Positions 14,466 to 23,778 of a stretch of DNA of 27,990 bases are shown here, one piece after another (within the stretch, counting starts at the first letter, position 1; every line of letters starts with the position of its first letter). The DNA comes from CBCXVS01 sp965178525 (GTDB lineage: Bacteria > Tectomicrobia > Entotheonellia > Entotheonellales > Entotheonellaceae): NCBI GenBank assembly GCA_965178525.1, contig CBCXVS010000067.1:1-27990 (forward strand), given 5' to 3'. A program made the position numbers and the translations under genes. Below the pieces are notes generated by a model. It had not been told where the DNA came from and ran no database searches. It saw only the letters and a list, made by a program, of their open reading frames with translations.

Positions 14466-15623
14466 ATGATTGACCGCTATATTCTACGAGAATTCTGGCC
14501 CTTCTTTGGCATCACGTTTGCCGTGGCAACATTTGTCCTCTTTCTGGATAAGTTGCTTTGGTTAGCCGGCTTAGTGTTGCACAGCCACCTCGAATGGCTC
14601 ACGGTGCTGCAATTCTTTGGCTATATGCTACCGACGGTCAGCGGCTTAACCCTGCCGATCGCGTTTTTTATTGGCTGTACGCTCGCGTTTAATCGCTTGT
14701 CGACGGATAGCGAGTATGTGGTGCTAAAGGCTGCCGGCGTCAGCTTCTATCGGTTGCTGTTGCCGCTCCTGGCGCTGGCGGCCGTGATGTATCTGCTCTC
14801 CAGTGTGGTCTTGATGTACGTGTCGCCGTGGGGATTTCAAGGCCTAAAACGCCTGTTTTTTGACGTGGCCCGCAGCCGGGCGCAGTATCATCTGCGTCCG
14901 GGTGAATTTCATGATGCGTTCCAGGGATTGGTGGTGTATGTCGAACAGACGTATCCCGCCGAGCGACGCTTGCAAGGCATCTTTATTGCCGATACACGGA
15001 CGCAACCCGGGCAGGTGATCACGGCGCGTGAGGGCAACATTTTGACCCAAGACGATTCCCTGCGGGTCGTCCTGCAACTTCGGCACGGGCGGCTGCATCG
15101 CTACGAACCGCAACGCCAACGCTATTATTTGCTTCGCTTCGATCGCTATGAGGTCCGGCTCAATCTGGATACGACGTTAGCCCGCCGGGTGAATCGGCCC
15201 ACGCGGCCGCGCGAACTCTTTCCCGCTCAACTGCGCGCGGAGATCGCGCGGCGTCAAGCCGCGGGAGAAGATGCGCGTCCCTTGATCTTGTACCAACATA
15301 AGCTCTTTACCCTACCATTTGCCTGCATCCTGTTTGCCGGTCTAGGGCCGAGCCTTGGTGTTGTCCGCACCCGCTCGGGCCGCTCCGGAGGGTATGTGTT
15401 CGGCATTGGGGCCATCTTTTTCTATTACCTCTTTCTCACTGCCGGTAATGCCTTGGGGGAGGAAACGCAGATGCCATCACTGCTTGCCGCCTGGTTGCCG
15501 AATCTCGTTATGGGCGGCTTCATGTTATGGCTCCTGCGGCGGACGGCCCGCGATACCTCGCAGTTCGATTTGCCGGGCCTATGGGATTGGCTGCGTCGCC
15601 GCTGGCCTGGCGCTGCCACTTAG
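14466..15623 (+). CDS. LptF/LptG-family LPS export ABC permease
   Basis: An inner-membrane permease of the Lpt machine, which works with LptB ATPase to extract lipopolysaccharide and pass it to LptC/LptA. 385 residues from the ATG at 14466 (MIDRYILREFWPFFGITFAV); the ATG is chosen because the family begins exactly here, although a GTG six bases upstream is possible. Three transmembrane helices lie at about 11-35, 50-75 and 97-122, preceding a periplasmic beta-jellyroll (about 130-270; GEFHDAFQGLVVYVEQ, ITAREGNILTQDD). Three C-terminal helices follow (FTLPFACILFAGLGPSLGVV, GGYVFGIGAIFFYYLFL, LPNLVMGGFMLWLL). Usually lptF and lptG are adjacent; here only one is present. It converges on mltG with a 39-base gap. 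Confidence 0.9.
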   Translation: MIDRYILREFWPFFGITFAVATFVLFLDKLLWLAGLVLHSHLEWLTVLQFFGYMLPTVSGLTLPIAFFIGCTLAFNRLSTDSEYVVLKAAGVSFYRLLLPLLALAAVMYLLSSVVLMYVSPWGFQGLKRLFFDVARSRAQYHLRPGEFHDAFQGLVVYVEQTYPAERRLQGIFIADTRTQPGQVITAREGNILTQDDSLRVVLQLRHGRLHRYEPQRQRYYLLRFDRYEVRLNLDTTLARRVNRPTRPRELFPAQLRAEIARRQAAGEDARPLILYQHKLFTLPFACILFAGLGPSLGVVRTRSGRSGGYVFGIGAIFFYYLFLTAGNALGEETQMPSLLAAWLPNLVMGGFMLWLLRRTARDTSQFDLPGLWDWLRRRWPGAAT

Positions 15624-15662
15624 GAACAAAGGATCCCACGCACGGACTTCTGCCAGCGTGTC

Positions 15663-16712
15663 CTAGCGGTTCGCAGGCTTGAGTTGGTAGGTGCGCACCG
15701 CTTTGTTGTGTGCTTGCAGGGTGGTGGAAAATGTGTGCCGCCCCTCTTGTCCCGTGGCGACAAAGTAGAGATAGTCGACGGCTTCGGGGGCAACGGCCGC
15801 TTCAAGGGCGCGGCGGCCGGCGTTGGCGATCGGACTTGGCGGCAGGCCAGCATAGCGATAGGTATTGTAGGGCGAGTCGATACGGAGATCCCGTTTGCGG
15901 AGATTGCCATCAAAACGGTCACCGAGGGCATAGATCACCGTCGGATCACATTGCAGCCGCATGCCGCGGCGCAGGCGGTTGTGAAACACCGCTGAGATCC
16001 GCTCGCGTTCGTCATCGCGCCCCGTTTCCTTTTCAATCAGCGAGGCGAGGGTGAGCACATCATGCTGAGAGAGGCCGAGGCTGGCGGCGCGCTGTGCGAT
16101 CTCCGCCGTATAATTCGCCTGCATCGTGCGTACCATGAGCGTCAGAAGCGCACGTTCGCCGAGACGGCGGGGGATGTGATAGGTATCCGGAAACAGATAG
16201 CCCTCCAGCGATGGCGCCGTGAGTCCGAGCGAGGCAATAAAGTCGGTATCGTGCGCTAGGCTGTGGATGACCTGCGCGGCACCAAAATCTTTGGCGGCAA
16301 CCCGCTTGGCAATATCGCGCACGGTCGACCCTTCAGGAATGGTGAGCACGTGATGCCGGACTTGGCCGCGACGCAACATGTCGGCGATTTGGGCTGGCGA
16401 CATCGTGGCCCGCAGGACATATTCGCCGGCCTGCAAATGCGGTCCGGCGCGGAGCCACTGCACGTACAAAACAAACATGACCCGATGACGTAACAGTCCG
16501 GCCTCGGTCAGGATATTGGCAATCCGCTCCAGGCTGGTACCCGGAGCAATCGTCACCACCCGTTCTTCCGCTTCCCGCGCTGCCGGGGTGTGATAATAGA
16601 GCCAGAGATAATACGTGGCCAGCGCACCCAGCACCAGGAGCATGCCAACGGTGGTCCCAAGCCCTTTGACAACGCGATATCGAGCGCTTTTCACTCCGAC
16701 GTCACTTCCCAT
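15663..16712 (-). CDS. mltG: Endolytic murein transglycosylase MltG
   Basis: A membrane-anchored lytic transglycosylase that cuts nascent glycan strands and sets their length. 349 residues: a short cytoplasmic start, one transmembrane helix (about 18-40, GTTVGMLLVLGALATYYLWL), a LysM-like segment (VVTIAPGTSLERIANIL), then the YceG catalytic domain. Family motifs present: LTIPEGSTVRDIA, LEGYLFPDTY (169-178), the catalytic Glu E227 in LASLIEKET, QCDPTVIYA, YNTYRYAGLPPSPIANAG, and YFVATGQEGRHTFS followed by HNKAV. It lies 34 bases downstream of ruvX on the same strand, probably co-transcribed. Confidence 0.94.
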   Translation of the reverse strand: MGSDVGVKSARYRVVKGLGTTVGMLLVLGALATYYLWLYYHTPAAREAEERVVTIAPGTSLERIANILTEAGLLRHRVMFVLYVQWLRAGPHLQAGEYVLRATMSPAQIADMLRRGQVRHHVLTIPEGSTVRDIAKRVAAKDFGAAQVIHSLAHDTDFIASLGLTAPSLEGYLFPDTYHIPRRLGERALLTLMVRTMQANYTAEIAQRAASLGLSQHDVLTLASLIEKETGRDDERERISAVFHNRLRRGMRLQCDPTVIYALGDRFDGNLRKRDLRIDSPYNTYRYAGLPPSPIANAGRRALEAAVAPEAVDYLYFVATGQEGRHTFSTTLQAHNKAVRTYQLKPANR

Positions 16713-16746
16713 ACGATTCCTACGTCCCCGGACAAGATCACTTCCC

Positions 16747-17202
16747 TCATGTTGCCGGGTCCGCTGGTGTGTGGCAGGGCCGAGAGGCGCGCGCCCGTTG
16801 ATAATCGAGGTAATTTTGCAAAATGAGCTGTGCCGCGATCATATCACGTACGGCTTTGCGCTTACGCCGGTGCGGTTGTGCGCTGCGCAGCACCCGTTCA
16901 GCCTGGCGTGTGGTCAGGCGTTCATCCCAGCGGATGCAGGGCAGATGACACGCCGCTTCCAGGGTCCGGATGAAGTGCTCGGTAATGTCGGCGCGTTCAC
17001 CGTACGAGCCATCCATATTCCGTGGCATGCCCACCACAATACCACCCACCTGATGCGTGGTAATGAGTTCCTGCAATTTGGCCATATCAGTGCGGATATT
17101 GCGACGTTCTAAGGTCGGCAGCCCTTGGGCCGTCAAACCGAGCTCATCACTCAGCGCCATACCAATGCGGCGATCGCCTACGTCTAGACCTAACAAACGC
17201 AT
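16747..17202 (-). CDS. ruvX: Holliday junction resolvase-like protein RuvX (YqgF)
   Basis: A 151-residue RNase H-like nuclease, involved in pre-16S rRNA 5' maturation and proposed as a Holliday-junction resolvase. Start MRLLGLDVGDRRIGMALSDE at 17202 shows the catalytic D7 in the first strand and the GxxRIG motif. VGGIVVGMPRNMDGSYGERA follows, then RWDERLTTRQAER with the catalytic D-E pair, and RDMIAAQLILQNYL with the last Asp. This start was preferred over an ATG 30 bases upstream because it matches the family and has AGGA about 6 bases before it. It lies between TolC and mltG, with short gaps. Confidence 0.93.
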   Translation of the reverse strand: MRLLGLDVGDRRIGMALSDELGLTAQGLPTLERRNIRTDMAKLQELITTHQVGGIVVGMPRNMDGSYGERADITEHFIRTLEAACHLPCIRWDERLTTRQAERVLRSAQPHRRKRKAVRDMIAAQLILQNYLDYQRARASRPCHTPADPAT

Positions 17203-17277
17203 AGAATCCTGATGGATACCTCCTAGGTGCAAGCATAGCGAACCGTCCCTAGCGGATGCAACTCGCGGGCCGTGCTC

Positions 17278-18885
17278 CTATTGTAAACGCGGTCCGTCGC
17301 TCTGGAGAACGATGTTATAAGATTGCAAGAGCGTGTTTTTGACTTCCTCGAGTCTGACGAGGGCTTGCTGATGCGCCGTCAGGGAGCGAATCTCTGCGGA
17401 ACGCTCGACAGACAGGTCCTCCTGAAAGTCGAGAACAGTGAACACCGTTGCCAAGCCGACCTTCAGCTTTTTCTCCTCCGCTTCCAACTGTCGTTCGGCC
17501 AGCCGGCTCGCGGCTTTTGATGCCTGTACCAGCTCGGCACTGGCCTGGACATCGCGCACGGCCATGCGGACCTCCTCCAGAATCGTCTCTTCGAGATTTT
17601 TGATGCTCAGGAGCTGCTGTTTGATGGCCAAGCGGGATTGCTGCAGGCGGCCTTTGGCCTGGCGATTCGCCAAGGAATACCGAAAGACCACGCCGACTTC
17701 CCAGCGAGAATGCCCCTGACCAAGCTGATCGAAGCTGCCACCGAGGTGGTCGTCGATGCCATTCAGGGTCAGACTGGCTTCAAAGTCGAGCGTCGGCAGC
17801 GTCTGGTTTTGGTTGAAGATCAACGTAATATTTTGGTTTTCGAGTTCGAGCTTCGCCTGGATGAGATCGAAACGCTGTTCGAGCGCCTGGCGGATTTCGG
17901 CTTGCTGATCGAGGAGGGGAGGGCTATAACTCGGCGTGTCGGTCGGGAGCACCTCGACATTGGCAAACTCCCCGACCAAACTGAGATGCATGATCCGTTT
18001 GAGCCGATCTTCCGCGTTGCGCACGGCATTGGCGGCAATGATAATTGTCTGTCGAATGCGGGCGATTTCCGTTTCGGCTTGTAACACTTCAATCGGAGCC
18101 AAGGTGCCGACCTCAACTTGCCGGCGAACCTGGGTCAGCAGCCGTTGGGCCAGCGCCAGCTGCTGCCGCCGCACTTCGAGATCCTCGCGGCGAAACACCA
18201 AATCCCAATAGGTTTGCTGCACCTGGGAGGTCGAGACGATCACTTGCTGGCGAAAGTCCTCTTGCGAAATGGCCAAATTATTTTGCGCGATGAGGATCTG
18301 ATTTTGAGTGACGGTGGAGCCGAAATCTCGTAGGAGGGGTTGCATGACTTTCAGTTCGAGCTCGGTCGTGTAAAAATCAACCTGCCTGCCTGGACTATCG
18401 AGGTTGTTAATGATCCGCCGTTGAGTCTCTTCATAGATCTCCGAGAGCGTGACCTCATAGGTGCCGCCAAACGGGGTGAGTTGCGTGATCCCAAAGGAGA
18501 GTTCATGCTCATCCGTGCTCTCCTTGCCGACGAGACCGCCGACCCGTCGCCGGCTGGCATGGGCCGGGCTGGTATCCAGCAACCGGTCGAAAGAGGTTTG
18601 TAGACTGGCCTGCGCCTCGACGTCGAAAATCCCTTTTTCCTCCGTCACTTGCGCTTCCCGGATACGTGGCGTGATGCCAACGATTTGAATGTCCAAATTC
18701 TGCTGCAAAGCCAACGCCGTGGTTTCGCGGAGCGAGAGCTGCATTTGGCGGCGTTGGGCTTGCACCGGTGACAGCGCCCCCACAACGAGGCTGCCGCAGA
18801 GCAGGAGCCACAGCACACGCCGGCGTTTACGGGTAGCTAACGGAGGGGCTTGCAGACGCATATCGGAACGATACTGTGTACTCAT
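17278..18885 (-). CDS. TolC-family outer-membrane efflux protein
   Basis: 535 residues (ATG 18885; a second ATG at 18861 is also possible). A signal peptide follows the Arg-rich start (RKRRRVLWLLLCGSLVVGAL, cleavage near VQA-QRR). The mature part has the two long-helix OEP repeats of TolC proteins: LSLRETTALALQQNLDIQI at the start of repeat one, TQNQILIAQNNLAISQEDFR, EVLQAETEIARIRQTIIIA; the second repeat has QALEQRFDLIQAKLELENQN, LAIKQQLLSIKNLEETILEE and AEEKKLKVGLATVFTVLDFQ. It should form a trimeric outer-membrane and periplasmic channel for an RND or ABC pump or type I secretion; no partner pump is in the window. An AAGGTAGGT Shine-Dalgarno precedes ATG 18885. First gene of the apparent TolC-ruvX-mltG unit. 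Confidence 0.92.
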   Translation of the reverse strand: MSTQYRSDMRLQAPPLATRKRRRVLWLLLCGSLVVGALSPVQAQRRQMQLSLRETTALALQQNLDIQIVGITPRIREAQVTEEKGIFDVEAQASLQTSFDRLLDTSPAHASRRRVGGLVGKESTDEHELSFGITQLTPFGGTYEVTLSEIYEETQRRIINNLDSPGRQVDFYTTELELKVMQPLLRDFGSTVTQNQILIAQNNLAISQEDFRQQVIVSTSQVQQTYWDLVFRREDLEVRRQQLALAQRLLTQVRRQVEVGTLAPIEVLQAETEIARIRQTIIIAANAVRNAEDRLKRIMHLSLVGEFANVEVLPTDTPSYSPPLLDQQAEIRQALEQRFDLIQAKLELENQNITLIFNQNQTLPTLDFEASLTLNGIDDHLGGSFDQLGQGHSRWEVGVVFRYSLANRQAKGRLQQSRLAIKQQLLSIKNLEETILEEVRMAVRDVQASAELVQASKAASRLAERQLEAEEKKLKVGLATVFTVLDFQEDLSVERSAEIRSLTAHQQALVRLEEVKNTLLQSYNIVLQSDGPRLQ

Positions 18886-19085
18886 ACCTACCTTTCATAA
18901 TCAGGGTGGCCGGGATGGGCTCGGAGGGCTGTGTGCTGTCTCGACATGGCATAGAAGAACCAGGTGCCACCGCTACGTGCCCTCACGGATCACAACACGA
19001 CTGCAGGAGGCGGCCTGACGACCTGTGAGAATGTCAATGCTGGTCCTGGCCAAGAATTGCCGCAGCTGGCAGGATATACTCTTTC

Positions 19086-19114
19086 TTAGTACTTGGAGTT
19101 CCAGGAGAAGTCAA
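19086..19114 (-). promoter_or_regulatory. Possible promoter for the TolC-ruvX-mltG unit
   Basis: On the minus strand TTGACT (19109-19114) and TACTAA (19086-19091) are spaced by 17 bases. The -10 is weak (3/6) and about 200 bases from the TolC start, so this is tentative. The whole 18886-19295 stretch between the divergent TolC and ribF genes holds no supported gene. Confidence 0.35.
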
Positions 19115-19209
19115 GTATTTTTTGCAAAATGTGCGGTCGGCGTCCCGGTCGCCAAGCGCCGAACATCGTGCGAGCTAGGCTACACGGCCGGGTTCATGCT
19201 GCTTTTCTA

Positions 19210-19238
19210 TTGCGGCTATTCCGGGGCGTTGTTATAGT
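19210..19238 (+). promoter_or_regulatory. Probable promoter of ribF
   Basis: TTGCGG (19210-19215) and TATAGT (19233-19238) are spaced by 17 bases. The -10 has 5 of 6 consensus bases. It lies about 57 bases upstream of the ribF ATG at 19296. Confidence 0.6.
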
Positions 19239-19295
19239 AGCCGTCCAATCAACGATCACATCGGCGATGCGTTTCGACAGCAAACGGGATTTTTT

Positions 19296-20237
19296 ATGTA
19301 CATTGTGGATAGTCTTGCCGCTCTCGAGCATGTCGCGCATCCCAAGCCCGTCCTGGCATTGGGCAATTTTGACGGGGTGCATCTCGGCCACCAGGCCATT
19401 TTTCACCAGGTGGTGACGCAGGCGCAGGCCATCTCAGGCACGAGTATGGTCTTTACGTTCGATCCGCATCCCGCGCAGGTTCTGGCTCCCCAACACGCGC
19501 CGCCTTTATTGACGATCTTCGAGCAAAAAATGCGTTTGATCGGCGCCTTGGGCGTACAGGTCGGGTTACGCATACGCTTCACCGATGCGTTTGCCCGCCA
19601 GGAACCCCTGGACTTCATCCGCGATGTGTTGTGCGAGCAGATCGGTATCCACGAGTTGGTGGTAGGTTATGATTGCCGCTTTGGACACCGCCGGGCCGGG
19701 ACGGTCGATCTGTTACGAGAAGCGGCGGCAACCTATGGGTATCGTGTCACGGTCGTACCGCCCATCGCGAAAGCTGAGATGACCGTGAGTAGTTCCAAGA
19801 TTCGCCAGCTCATCCGTGACGGGCAGGTCGAGGACGCGGCGCGTCTTCTCGGGCGTTTCTATGCCATTGAGGGACCGGTGATAGAAGGATTTCGCCGGGG
19901 GGCCACGATCGGCTTTCCCACGGCCAACGTGCAATCGATCAACGCTCTCATTCCACACACTGGGGTCTATGCCGTACAGGTCGTCTGGCAAGGCCAGGTC
20001 CATCCCGGGGTGGCCAATGTCGGGTACAATCCGACTTTTGCCAATGACGCCTTGAGTGTGGAAGCCCACCTGTTCGATTTTGCGGCTGACTTGTATGGGG
20101 CGACGATTAGCGTCGCGTTCGTGCAGAAGATTCGCGATGAGCGCAAATTTGCTTCGGTCGACGACTTAACGGCGCAAATTGCTCGTGATGCGGATGCGGC
20201 CCGCGCCATTCATGCCCAGTTAGGCGCCACGCCGTAG
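19296..20237 (+). CDS. ribF: Bifunctional riboflavin kinase / FAD synthetase
   Basis: Phosphorylates riboflavin to FMN and adenylates FMN to FAD. 313 residues, the usual length. The N-terminal nucleotidylyltransferase domain shows LALGNFDGVHLGHQA at 20-34, VFTFDPHP, GYDCRFGHRRAGTVDLL and SSSKIRQLI. The C-terminal riboflavin-kinase barrel shows GRFYAIEGPVIEGFRRGATI, GFPTANV (the PTAN Thr/Asn Mg2+ site), TGVYAVQV, GVANVGYNPTF with the following Glu in EAHLFDF, and VAFVQKIRDERKFASVDDL. It has its own promoter region, is divergent from TolC and converges on a glutaredoxin-like gene with 20 bases between stops. Confidence 0.95.
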   Translation: MYIVDSLAALEHVAHPKPVLALGNFDGVHLGHQAIFHQVVTQAQAISGTSMVFTFDPHPAQVLAPQHAPPLLTIFEQKMRLIGALGVQVGLRIRFTDAFARQEPLDFIRDVLCEQIGIHELVVGYDCRFGHRRAGTVDLLREAAATYGYRVTVVPPIAKAEMTVSSSKIRQLIRDGQVEDAARLLGRFYAIEGPVIEGFRRGATIGFPTANVQSINALIPHTGVYAVQVVWQGQVHPGVANVGYNPTFANDALSVEAHLFDFAADLYGATISVAFVQKIRDERKFASVDDLTAQIARDADAARAIHAQLGATP

Positions 20238-20257
20238 GCGACTCCCGGCACGGCGGC

Positions 20258-20578
20258 TCACGCTCGAACGCGTCGTTGGCGACGTCGCGCACGCCGTAAA
20301 TCGCGAAGCCATAGCGCGGGATTGATGTGATACGTCGCCACCCGGCACCCATTAAGGAAGATGACGGGAAGGTCGTCACCATAGCGACGCGTGAGCCCGG
20401 CATGGTTGGTGATGTTAATATCCTGCATCGTCAACGGGTAGGTTGTAGACAATTGCTGTAACATGGCCTTGGCTTCTTCACACAGATGACAGCCGGGTTG
20501 ACTCAAGAGGGTCACCTGGACATCGGCCGAAGGACGGTGGCCATGGGCAATGCCTCCACATGAGAGATAGGAATGCAT
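20258..20578 (-). CDS. Glutaredoxin-like (DUF836-type) thiol-redox protein
   Basis: A small thioredoxin-fold protein. From ATG 20578 it has 106 residues, with the redox motif CHLC (residues 30-33, LLSQPGCHLCEEAKAMLQQL), a following strand (LTMQDINITN), and the cis-Pro strand DLPVIFLNG, then a basic tail (RDLRRARRRQRRVRA). Proteins of this type reduce disulfides or serve as electron carriers; the substrate is unknown. The start is uncertain. The first 20 residues of the ATG 20578 form look non-domain, and neither this ATG nor the ATG at 20614 has a good Shine-Dalgarno; a GTG just before TLLSQPG is another option. It converges on ribF. Confidence 0.75.
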   Translation of the reverse strand: MHSYLSCGGIAHGHRPSADVQVTLLSQPGCHLCEEAKAMLQQLSTTYPLTMQDINITNHAGLTRRYGDDLPVIFLNGCRVATYHINPALWLRDLRRARRRQRRVRA

Positions 20579-20862
20579 GAGCCAGAATAAGATTGCGCAT
20601 TTTGCAGGGTCCATGCTACCATATCAGCATCCGAATCGTGAAGGTATGATCTCATTAACCAGCGCTTCCCACGCATTATGCAGCTCTTCTTATCGGAGTC
20701 CCGCTTCACTGCACGCACTGGAGTTTCACATCTTCCCCGGCCTTATGATCGCTTCCCTCTGCGCTTTGCTGTGGAAACGCGGTCGTGTCTGGCAACGCGT
20801 GGCCTCTCCGGGCGTGCACGGCAGGCGAGCAGGCCGGGGAGCAGAAGGGTGTGGTAACGGCC

Positions 20863-21540
20863 ATGATGACAACGCCACCTTCGCATAGGGTCATTGCGAT
20901 TGACGGTCCCTCCGGTGTGGGCAAGAGTACAGTGGCGAAACGGTTGGCGCGGCGATTAGATTATTGTTATGTTGATTCGGGGGCCATGTATCGTGCTGTG
21001 GGTTGGGCTGTCCATACCGCTGCCATCCCTTTTGATGCCACGCCGGCAATCGTGGAGCTGGCGCAGCGGACCCACATCGAGCTGACATTTGATGACGGTC
21101 AGGCGGAGGTGTGGGTCAACCGCCAGCGGATTACGCCATACCTCCAGGGCGAGAACGTTGGCGCCGCGGCCTCTGCTGTGGCGCTGGTGCCGGCAGTGCG
21201 TGACGTCCTCACCACGCAGTTGCGGCGCATGCGCTGCCAGGGCAGTGTGGTGATGGAAGGCCGTGATATCGGGACGGTGGTCTTTCCGGATGCGGCGGTG
21301 AAGTTCTTTCTCGATGCGTCCCTGGAGCAACGTGCGCAGCGGCGGTGGGATGAACTGCGGCGTGCCGGGCACCAGGTTAAACTGGCCTGTGTGCAGCACG
21401 CGGTGGCGAGGCGCGATGCGCAGGACCGCTCGCGTGCCGTGGCGTCGTTGAGACCTGCTGCCGAGGCGCATGTGATCGATACGACGGATTTGACTATTGA
21501 TGATGTCGTCAAACTTATGCTATCAGACATTCACCCGTAA
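20863..21540 (+). CDS. cmk: Cytidylate kinase
   Basis: Phosphorylates CMP and dCMP with ATP. From ATG 20863 it has 225 residues, the family size. The P-loop is GPSGVGKST at 15-23. LDYCYVDSGAMYRAVGWAV is the CMP-binding segment. The inserted NMP-binding region is followed by VVMEGRDIGTVVFPDAAVKF, the family signature, and the lid region LEQRAQRRWDELRRAG. It ends with DRSRAVASLRPAAEAHVIDT and TDLTIDDVV. The open frame runs 26 codons further upstream (to 20785), but the family begins with the short stretch before VIAIDGPSG. Next is rpsA, 104 bases downstream, the widely conserved cmk-rpsA order. Confidence 0.94.
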   Translation: MMTTPPSHRVIAIDGPSGVGKSTVAKRLARRLDYCYVDSGAMYRAVGWAVHTAAIPFDATPAIVELAQRTHIELTFDDGQAEVWVNRQRITPYLQGENVGAAASAVALVPAVRDVLTTQLRRMRCQGSVVMEGRDIGTVVFPDAAVKFFLDASLEQRAQRRWDELRRAGHQVKLACVQHAVARRDAQDRSRAVASLRPAAEAHVIDTTDLTIDDVVKLMLSDIHP

Positions 21541-21644
21541 CGCCTACAGAAAGACGAGCGGGCCTAAGATGCGAGACGAGCAGATGTGGATGGGGCCGTT
21601 GTACGCGTTCGTTGACCCTGTCGTAACCAGGAGGTTGCACACCG

Positions 21645-23477
21645 ATGACTGATCAACCAGTCCAGGAAGAAACGCCACAAGTAGAGACGCCGGCTCAGGT
21701 GATGGCGCCTGTAGAGCCATCGGCGACGGCGCGTGGCGCGGACGATGATGCCATTGCGATCGAGGATGTCACGAGCCCGGAAGAACTCGAACTGCTCTAC
21801 GAAGAAAGCCTGAAGCACATTCAAGAGGGCGCGATTGTGCGGGGCCGGGTGGTGCTCATCGGGCGCGATTCCGTCCTGGTGGACGTCGGATACAAATCCG
21901 AAGGCGTGATCGACCTGGATGAATTTCCCGAGCGCGGCCGAGATTTGGAAGTTGGCGAAGAAGTCGATGTCCTCCTGGAACAGAAAGAAGATAGCGAAGG
22001 CCAGGTTATCCTCTCGAAGGAAAAGGCCAATCGTATCAAAATCTGGGACGATATCAGCAAGAAGTATGACAGTGATGAGGTCGTCGAGGGGACGGTTGTC
22101 GCTCGTATTAAGGGGGGGTTAACTGTCGATATTGGCCTCAAAGCGTTCTTACCCGGCTCGCAGATCGACCTCCGCCCCGTGCGCAATCTGGACAAGCTTA
22201 TTGGCGAAAAGCTGCAGATGCGGATTATCAAGCTCAACAAACGGCGGGGCAATATCGTCTTGTCCCGGCGCGTCCTCCTGGAAGCGGAACGGCAACAAGC
22301 CAAAGAGAAGATCTTGGCCTCGTTGGCCGAAGGCCAGGTCATCGAAGGCGTGGTGAAAAATATCACCGAGTATGGCGCCTTCATTGATCTTGGCGGCATT
22401 GATGGCTTGCTGCATATTACGGACATGTCCTGGGGACGGGTCAATCATCCGTCGCAGCTCTTCGCCATTGGGGATCAGGTGCGCGTGATGGTGCTCAAGT
22501 TCGACCAAGAGCACGAGCGCGTGTCGCTGGGTCTGAAGCAACTGGCCCCGGATCCCTGGATGAATGTCGCTGAGAAATACCCCGATGCCGAGCGCGTCTC
22601 GGGCAAGGTCGTCAGCATTACGGACTACGGCGCGTTTGTGGAGTTGGAAGAAGGTATCGAAGGTCTTGTGCACGTGTCCCAAATGTCCTGGGCACGGCGG
22701 ACGCGCCATCCGTCAAAAATCGTCAATATTGGTGACACCATCGATGCGGTCGTGCTCAGTGTGGATAAAGAGCGCAAGCGCATTTCGCTGGGCATGAAGC
22801 AAATCGAGCCGAATCCTTGGAGCACGGTGGACGAGCGTTATCCGGTGGGGCAAGAAGTGGAAGGCAAAGTCCGCAACCTCACGGATTTTGGTGCGTTTAT
22901 CGCCCTCGAAGAGGGGATTGACGGTCTCATTCATATCTCTGATTTATCCTGGACACAACGGGTCAAACATCCATCGGAAGTGCTCAAAAAGGGCCAGAGC
23001 GTGCATGCGGTGGTGCTCAATGTCGATAAGGATAATGAGCGCTTGTCCCTCGGGTTAAAGCAGCTACAGCCGGATCCGTGGACGCTGGTGCCGGAGAGGT
23101 ATCAGGTCGGCCAAGATGTGCAGGTGACGATCGTCAAAGTGACCAATTTCGGCGCCTTTGCCGAGTTGGAGGATGGCGTGGAGGGGCTCATTCATCTCTC
23201 GGAACTTAGCCGTGACAAGGTGACGGATCCGGAAGAGATCGTGAGTGTCGGGCAAGGGCTCGAAGCGAAAATCATTAAAGTCGACGCAGAGACGCACAAG
23301 ATTGGGCTCAGCCTCCGGGCTTTTGAGGATGACGAGCATGCCTATGCCTTGCAAGAGCTCAATAACGATGTCTCCGATACGATCACGCTTGGCGATATGG
23401 TGGCCGAGGAAATGTCGGACTTGCGATCGGCCCTGGCCGAAGCCGAGCGTGAAGACCAACAGGAGCCCGTGGACTGA
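21645..23477 (+). CDS. rpsA: 30S ribosomal protein S1
   Basis: Binds mRNA on the small subunit and promotes initiation. 610 residues, slightly longer than E. coli S1 (557), with an acidic, Pro/Thr-rich N-terminal extension of about 50 residues and an acidic tail. Six S1/OB domains are readable: about 60-128 (VRGRVVLIGRDSVLVDVGYK), 146-212 (VVEGTVVARIKGGLTVDIGL), 230-300 (IEGVVKNITEYGAFIDLGGI), 317-388 (VSGKVVSITDYGAFVELEEG), 404-475 (VEGKVRNLTDFGAFIALEEG) and 491-562 (VTIVKVTNFGAFAELEDG). The ATG has AGGAGG (21629-21634) about 10 bases upstream. Probably co-transcribed with cmk. Confidence 0.96.
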   Translation: MTDQPVQEETPQVETPAQVMAPVEPSATARGADDDAIAIEDVTSPEELELLYEESLKHIQEGAIVRGRVVLIGRDSVLVDVGYKSEGVIDLDEFPERGRDLEVGEEVDVLLEQKEDSEGQVILSKEKANRIKIWDDISKKYDSDEVVEGTVVARIKGGLTVDIGLKAFLPGSQIDLRPVRNLDKLIGEKLQMRIIKLNKRRGNIVLSRRVLLEAERQQAKEKILASLAEGQVIEGVVKNITEYGAFIDLGGIDGLLHITDMSWGRVNHPSQLFAIGDQVRVMVLKFDQEHERVSLGLKQLAPDPWMNVAEKYPDAERVSGKVVSITDYGAFVELEEGIEGLVHVSQMSWARRTRHPSKIVNIGDTIDAVVLSVDKERKRISLGMKQIEPNPWSTVDERYPVGQEVEGKVRNLTDFGAFIALEEGIDGLIHISDLSWTQRVKHPSEVLKKGQSVHAVVLNVDKDNERLSLGLKQLQPDPWTLVPERYQVGQDVQVTIVKVTNFGAFAELEDGVEGLIHLSELSRDKVTDPEEIVSVGQGLEAKIIKVDAETHKIGLSLRAFEDDEHAYALQELNNDVSDTITLGDMVAEEMSDLRSALAEAEREDQQEPVD

Positions 23478-23688
23478 GAGGATACGTGGCGAGCTACGCC
23501 GCGGGGTGTCGCCGGTTTGAGCGCACACGGCGCGGTGGGGCATGATTCAATGCCATGACATAGCGGGGGCTCTGGAGGGGGTGCTCTAGAGGCCCTGCTT
23601 GAGCGGTTTCATCTCACCTCAGAGATCGCAGTAACGATCGTCAGTCCTATCTCTTTGTCAGCCGGTCTCCCAGATATTGGGATGATAC

Positions 23689-23717
23689 TTGACACAATAC
23701 GTAAAACGTGATACTTT
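23689..23717 (+). promoter_or_regulatory. Promoter of the HU/IHF gene
   Basis: TTGACA (23689-23694) and TACTTT (23712-23717) are spaced by 17 bases: consensus -35, weaker -10. It lies 61 bases upstream of the HU/IHF ATG. The rest of the 301-base gap 23478-23778 shows no gene and no clear rpsA terminator. Confidence 0.65.
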
Positions 23718-23778
23718 GCCCATCCCCAAGGTTTGCGACGTGCTGCGTGATGAATCCCCCAGCAGGAGAGCCGGATGC

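Noticed and set aside
18886..19295. Short plus-strand frames between TolC and ribF
   Set aside because: No motif or Shine-Dalgarno; the stretch is better explained as a divergent promoter region.
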